Source: an uncultured Oscillospiraceae bacterium (lineage in GTDB: Bacteria > Bacillota > Clostridia > Oscillospirales > Oscillospiraceae). From it: DNA of 9,352 nt. A program made the translations under genes and the position numbers. Positions 6,236-9,352 of the stretch are shown here, piece by piece. The stretch covers positions 1 through 9,352 of the forward strand of contig CALWVX010000060.1 of assembly GCA_944385065.1 (NCBI GenBank), given 5' to 3'. The notes beneath the pieces were generated by a model, which saw only the letters and a program-made list of their open reading frames with translations, was not told the origin of the DNA and did no database searches. How positions within the stretch are numbered: the first letter of the stretch is position 1; each line of letters opens with the position of its first letter.

Positions 6236-6279
6236 CAGTATGAAAGCTCCCGCCCGGGAGATACTGAGGATACAGTATC
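6236..6279. repeat. Nested inverted repeats upstream of sigG
   Basis: Three copies of one 6-mer lie in alternating orientation: CAGTAT (6236-6241), ATACTG (6261-6266) and CAGTAT (6273-6278). The middle copy can pair with either neighbour. Between the first two sits a perfect CTCCCG/CGGGAG dyad (6247-6260). GATACAGTATC (6269-6279) is a near-perfect palindrome around one base. They overlap the proposed sigG promoter and end about 20 bases before the ATG, so they may act as operator DNA or, if transcription starts further upstream, as alternative RNA hairpins. Confidence 0.7.
6238..6265 (+). promoter_or_regulatory. Candidate forespore (SigF/SigG-type) promoter of sigG
   Basis: GGAGATACT (6257-6265) fits the SigF-type -10 pattern GGnnAnAnT exactly. 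GTATG (6238-6242) matches the -35 GTATA at four of five positions. The spacer is 14 bases, one shorter than usual. Transcription would begin near 6272, about 30 bases before the ATG. In Bacillus sigG is first switched on by SigF and then by SigG itself, so a promoter of this type is expected here. Confidence 0.45.
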
Positions 6280-6300
6280 ACCGGGCAGGAGGTTTTGTTT

Positions 6301-7071
6301 ATGCAGCACAAGGTGGAATTGAGCGGGGTCAACACCGCCAAGCTGAAGGTGTTGAAAAACGAGGAGACCCAGGCTCTGCTCCGCCGAGCCAAGGAGGGAG
6401 ACGCCTCCGCCCGGGAAGAGCTCATTTCCGGTAATCTGCGACTGGTGCTGTCGGTGATTCAGCGGTTTGCCAACCGGGGAGAGAACGCCGACGACCTGTT
6501 TCAGGTGGGATGCATCGGTCTGATCAAGGCCATTGACAACTTCAATACGGATCTGGACGTGAAATTCTCCACTTACGGCGTCCCCATGATCGTGGGGGAA
6601 ATCCGCCGCTATCTGCGGGACAACAGCACGATGCGGGTATCCCGGGCCATGCGGGACACCGCCTATCGGGTGCTCCAGGCGAAAGAGGCCTATGTGGCCC
6701 AGCACCAGAAAGAACCCACTGTGGAGGAAATCGCCAAAATCCTTGGAATCCGTCGGGAGGACGTGGTCTTTGCGCTGGATGCCATTTTGGAGCCGGTATC
6801 CCTGTACGAGCCGGTGTACTCCGACAGCGGGGACACGGTGTGCGTCATGGACCAGGTGAAGGACAGCCGGAACAACGACGAAATGTGGGTGGAGCGCATC
6901 GCGCTGAAAGAGGCGGTGGGGCACCTGTCCGAGCGGGAGCGGAAAATCCTGTCCATGCGCTTTTTTCAGGGAAAAACGCAGATGGAGGTGTCCGCCGAGA
7001 TTGGAATTTCTCAGGCTCAGGTCTCCCGTCTGGAAAAAAATGCCCTGCGGCAGATCCGCAGAGAGTTGTAA
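6301..7071 (+). CDS. sigG: RNA polymerase sporulation sigma factor SigG
   Basis: SigG directs late gene expression in the forespore after engulfment. The 256-residue product aligns along its whole length with Bacillus SigG (260 residues). Its start is KVELSGVNTAKLKVLKNEE. Region 2 includes DDLFQVGCIGLIKAIDNF (64-81) and KFSTYGVPMIVGEIRRYLRD (88-107). Region 3 spans about 118-165, and the region 4 helix-turn-helix includes GKTQMEVSAEIGISQAQVSR (224-243). The ATG at 6301 has AGGAGG eight bases upstream; an in-frame TTG at 6295 is too close. The serine at position 43 replaces the asparagine (N45 in Bacillus) linked to inhibition by CsfB/Gin. It follows the DUF523 gene after 120 bases, with its own promoter likely. 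Full-length SigG features separate it from SigF and SigE. Confidence 0.96.
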   Translation: MQHKVELSGVNTAKLKVLKNEETQALLRRAKEGDASAREELISGNLRLVLSVIQRFANRGENADDLFQVGCIGLIKAIDNFNTDLDVKFSTYGVPMIVGEIRRYLRDNSTMRVSRAMRDTAYRVLQAKEAYVAQHQKEPTVEEIAKILGIRREDVVFALDAILEPVSLYEPVYSDSGDTVCVMDQVKDSRNNDEMWVERIALKEAVGHLSERERKILSMRFFQGKTQMEVSAEIGISQAQVSRLEKNALRQIRREL

Positions 7072-7111
7072 CGTCAGGCCGTCCTGCCCCAGACAGGACG
7101 GCCTGATGTTA
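7069..7111. terminator. Convergent hairpin between sigG and the ZIP gene
   Basis: An 18-bp stem (7069-7086 with 7094-7111; one G-U pair) closes on CCCCAGA. It starts inside the sigG stop codon and ends ten bases before the ZIP stop, so it could end both transcripts. No T-tract follows on either strand, which makes it an atypical intrinsic terminator, though the stem is very stable. Confidence 0.55.
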
Positions 7112-7121
7112 CCGGTATGGA

Positions 7122-7904
7122 TCAGCCCAAGGCCACATCCAGAATCATCATGACGAGAAAGCCCGCCATAACGCCCAGCGTGCCGGTGTGGTCGCCTTTG
7201 GACAGGTTGGCCTCCGGGATCAGCTCCTCCACCACCACATAGAGCATGGCCCCAGCGGCAAAGGACAGCAGCCAGGGCAGCAGAGGCTCCACAAAGCCGG
7301 TCAGCAGGACGGTCAGGAGGGCGAAGACCGGCTCCACCAGACCGGAGGCCGCCCCCACGGCAAACGCCCGTTCACGGCTGAGCCCCTCCTGGCGCAGCGG
7401 GAGGGAAATGGCCGCCCCTTCCGGAAAATTCTGGATCCCGATCCCCACGGCCAGGGCCAGAGCGGCGGTGAGCACACCCGGATCGCCGCTTTGCGCGGCC
7501 AGAGCAAACGAGACCCCCACCGCCATTCCCTCGGGAATATTGTGGAGGGTGACGGCCAGAGTCAGCAGAGCCGCCCGGCTGCGGGATGGGTGGATATGGA
7601 AAGATTCAGGCGCAAACCGGGGAAGAAGGCGGTCCATCAGCATCAGAAAAACGATCCCCAACACGGACCCGCCCGAGGCGGGGGCCCAGCCCGGGATTCC
7701 CATGGCCTGCGCCTTTTCAATGGCGGGGATGAGCAGGGACCACATACTGGCCGCCAGCATGACACCGGCGGCAAATCCCAGCAGCACCCGCTGCAAAACG
7801 GGGGAGGGGTGCCGACGGAAGAAAAAGACAACGGCGGCGCCGGAGGCGGTCATCAGGGCGGTGAACCCGGTTCCCCCGGCGGCCCAGAGCAATGCTTGCA
7901 ACAC
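7122..7904 (-). CDS. ZIP-family divalent metal transporter
   Basis: This is a polytopic membrane protein of the ZIP/GufA type, importing zinc or related divalent metals. Counting from the GTG start, the TM4 motif HNIPEG lies at 121-126 and TM5 QNFPEG at about 158-163. They supply the metal-binding histidine, asparagine and glutamates, and E226-E227 lie in a late helix (VVVEELIPE). The N-terminus TGFTALMTASGAAVVFFF and GFAAGVMLAASMWSLL are also typical. A loop with HIHPSRSR (about 103-110) carries extra histidines. Two starts are possible: TTG at 7913, only two bases from AGAAAGG, or GTG at 7904, eleven bases from it; the GTG is reported, giving 260 residues. It lies 86 bases behind the PiT gene on the same strand. 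The metal cannot be told from sequence. Confidence 0.9.
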   Translation of the reverse strand: MLQALLWAAGGTGFTALMTASGAAVVFFFRRHPSPVLQRVLLGFAAGVMLAASMWSLLIPAIEKAQAMGIPGWAPASGGSVLGIVFLMLMDRLLPRFAPESFHIHPSRSRAALLTLAVTLHNIPEGMAVGVSFALAAQSGDPGVLTAALALAVGIGIQNFPEGAAISLPLRQEGLSRERAFAVGAASGLVEPVFALLTVLLTGFVEPLLPWLLSFAAGAMLYVVVEELIPEANLSKGDHTGTLGVMAGFLVMMILDVALG

Positions 7905-7931
7905 GGCGAACAAAACCTTTCTGAAAACGGC

Positions 7932-7956
7932 GGCGGGGCGGAGATTCTGCCCCGCC
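7932..7956 (-). other. GC-rich hairpin between PiT and ZIP genes
   Basis: A perfect 8-bp stem GGCGGGGC/GCCCCGCC (7932-7939 with 7949-7956) surrounds a 9-base loop. On the - strand the stem is followed by GCCG and then TTTTC, so it could be a weak terminator or attenuator reducing ZIP expression relative to PiT. It ends about 28 bases before the ZIP start. Confidence 0.35.
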
Positions 7957-7990
7957 TGTGCGGCTGCTTCCAGAATAGGTTATGCACCGG

Positions 7991-9037
7991 CTAGGAGAGC
8001 GGTGAAAGGATGGCCAGAAACATCTTTGCCATCCCATAGCCTGCCGCCCCGCAGGCGGGAAAGGTGACAACCCACGCCAGGAGGACGGCCCCTGCCACAC
8101 GGCGGTTGACCCGGCCGCCCCCAGCGGACCCGACCCCCAGCAAGGCGGAGGTCCGGGTGTGGGTGGTGGAGACCGGAAGTCCCAGGGCGGTGGCGCCCAG
8201 CAGGCAGGCGATATTGCTCAGATCAGCGGCCAGACCTTCTCGGACGTCCAGTGAGACCATTTCCCGACCCACGGTATTGATGATCCGCCGCCCGCCCATC
8301 ATCGTGCCCAGGGCCATGCCGCCGGCGCACAGAACCATCAGCCACAGGGGAACGCTGGGATTATCCGGAACATCTTCCATCCCCTGGGCCAGGGCTGTGC
8401 CAAGTAAAAAAATTCCCAAAAACTTCTGCCCGTCCTGCGCCCCGTGCAAAAACGCCGTGCAGGCCGCACAAGACTTTTGTGCCGCAAGCATTGTATGGTA
8501 AGAAAACTTTACAGAGCTGAGATGACAGATTGCCGCCCGCCCGGCCCAGAATCCCGCCAGGGAGGACATCAGCAGTCCCAGAACAACCCGAAAACAGCTG
8601 TCTCCCCGCAGGCAGGAGAAGCCGCCCTCCAGGGCAACCGCCGCGCCGGATACTCCGGCCACCAGAGCGTGGCTCTCGCTGGTGGGAATGCCGAACCGCC
8701 AGGCCAGGACGGCCCACAGTACAACACTGGCCATGGCTGCGCACAAGGCCGCCAGAGCGGCCCTGTTCCCGCCGCTGAACGAGGCGATGGAATAAATGGT
8801 TTCGGCCACGGAGGCGTTGACGGAGGTGACGCACAGCACCCCCAGAAAATTGCATACCGCCGCCAGCAGCACTGCCCGCCGAAAGGGGAGGGCTGCTGTG
8901 ACAACTGCCCCGGCAATGGCGTTGGGGGCGTCGGTCCACCCATTGACCAGCAGGACGGCCAGAGTCAGCAGAACGGTCACCAGCAGAGCCGGTTCCTGCG
9001 CCAGCTGGGCCCAAAAGGCAGAAAGAGACAGGGGCAT
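7991..9037 (-). CDS. PiT-family inorganic phosphate transporter
   Basis: This is a membrane symporter of the PiT family that imports phosphate, usually as a metal-phosphate complex with H+ or Na+. The family's internal duplication is visible twice. NGWTDAPNAIAG (32-43) pairs with HGAQDGQKFLG (198-208), both variants of the GxNDxxN phosphate-site motif. GIPTSESHAL (116-125) pairs with GLPVSTTHT (286-294). The 348-residue length fits the short Firmicutes form. Cysteines are frequent (for example 142, 148, 171, 190, 193), mostly near the middle. GGAGGTGA lies four bases before the ATG at 9037. A PhoU-like DUF47 partner, often next to such genes, is absent here. The upstream polymerase gene ends 30 bases away, so co-transcription is possible. 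Confidence 0.93.
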   Translation of the reverse strand: MPLSLSAFWAQLAQEPALLVTVLLTLAVLLVNGWTDAPNAIAGAVVTAALPFRRAVLLAAVCNFLGVLCVTSVNASVAETIYSIASFSGGNRAALAALCAAMASVVLWAVLAWRFGIPTSESHALVAGVSGAAVALEGGFSCLRGDSCFRVVLGLLMSSLAGFWAGRAAICHLSSVKFSYHTMLAAQKSCAACTAFLHGAQDGQKFLGIFLLGTALAQGMEDVPDNPSVPLWLMVLCAGGMALGTMMGGRRIINTVGREMVSLDVREGLAADLSNIACLLGATALGLPVSTTHTRTSALLGVGSAGGGRVNRRVAGAVLLAWVVTFPACGAAGYGMAKMFLAILSPLS

Positions 9038-9067
9038 GGTCTCACCTCCATGCCCCAGCCTATGAGT

Positions 9068-9352
9068 TTAATCCGTCCCGTATGTCCGATGCCCGCCGGG
9101 GGGCGGCGCGTGGCGTTCTCTTCTGGCCTCCCGGGGGACGGAAGCGGGCGAGATGGCATCCGCCCCGTATTTGTCCCGAATCCGATCCAGGGTCCCCTCC
9201 AGCTTTTCCAGCCGCTCTCGCCGACGGCTGTCCTCCCGTTCAAACAGGTTCAGCTGCGCTCCTGCCTCGTCGGCGGGGAGCAGGTAGATGGCGGTGACGG
9301 TGAGGGCCCGCACAGGCTGGTCCATATTCCAACATGCGTCGGCCAGCGCCAT
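9068..9352 (-). CDS. Y-family DNA polymerase (DinB/UmuC type), C-terminal part
   Basis: The gene enters from the right edge and reads leftward to TAA at 9068-9070, so only the last 95 codons or so are visible; the ATG at the edge is probably internal. The fragment PVRALTVTAIYLLP is the end of the little-finger domain. QLNLF (coding bases 9242-9256) is a beta-clamp binding motif. RRERLEKLEGTLDRIRDKYGADAI is the typical tail helix of clostridial translesion polymerases. About 25 residues of basic, proline-rich sequence follow. These enzymes copy past damaged DNA. The catalytic palm lies outside the window, so Pol IV and UmuC types cannot be separated. Confidence 0.85.
   Translation of the reverse strand: MALADACWNMDQPVRALTVTAIYLLPADEAGAQLNLFEREDSRRRERLEKLEGTLDRIRDKYGADAISPASVPREARRERHAPPPGGHRTYGTD

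Noticed and set aside
5788..6924. 378-codon open frame on the - strand across the DUF523 and sigG genes
   Set aside because: It runs through two well-supported genes and the sigG promoter region; the His/Gln/Val-rich product resembles no family.
7188..8067. Two + strand open frames of about 270 codons opposite the ZIP gene
   Set aside because: They overlap each other in different frames and lie antisense to a clear ZIP transporter; the products are Gly/Arg/Pro-rich shadows.
8361..9014. 217-codon open frame on the - strand inside the PiT gene
   Set aside because: It is another frame of the same strand as the PiT gene, with an Arg/Gly-rich product and no motif.

Overview
The window looks like chromosomal DNA of a GC-rich, endospore-forming member of the Clostridia, most likely in the Oscillospiraceae (Flavonifractor/Oscillibacter-like). 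This rests on a clear forespore sigma factor (SigG), an FtsK/SpoIIIE DNA translocase, a Firmicutes-type IreB protein, strong GGAGG-type ribosome binding sites, GTG/TTG starts and GC-rich third codon positions. No taxonomic search could be run, so the family-level placement is an inference.

Layout. 1-114 is the tail of an unidentified + strand gene. 117-257 holds a short repeat element with 23-bp terminal inverted repeats, running into a perfect bidirectional terminator. 259-534 (- strand) is a CsoR-family copper-type repressor with a near-consensus promoter and a perfect ATACCC/GGGTAT operator. Divergent from it, + strand genes run uppP (lipid carrier recycling), ftsK/spoIIIE (DNA pumping) and a 145-residue DUF4085-like protein, closely spaced like an operon. 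After an AT-rich gap with a good SigA promoter comes ireB, then a terminator, then an ATGA-overlapping pair: a cysteine-rich DUF3795 protein and a DUF523/TudS-like protein. sigG follows behind a forespore-type promoter embedded in nested inverted repeats. A convergent hairpin separates it from the - strand block, which reads from the right edge: the C-terminal end of a Y-family DNA polymerase, a PiT phosphate transporter and a ZIP metal transporter.

How the genes fit together. uppP, ireB and ftsK/spoIIIE serve envelope growth and chromosome segregation. FtsK/SpoIIIE and SigG act at successive steps of forespore development: chromosome translocation, then late forespore transcription. CsoR, ZIP and PiT serve metal and phosphate homeostasis, but CsoR has no copper exporter or chaperone beside it here. 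Most of the window is core chromosomal content. The least explained parts are the DUF3795-DUF523 pair, the sigG leader, the inverted-repeat element and the protein after ftsK. I saw no CRISPR array, phage module, tRNA or rRNA.
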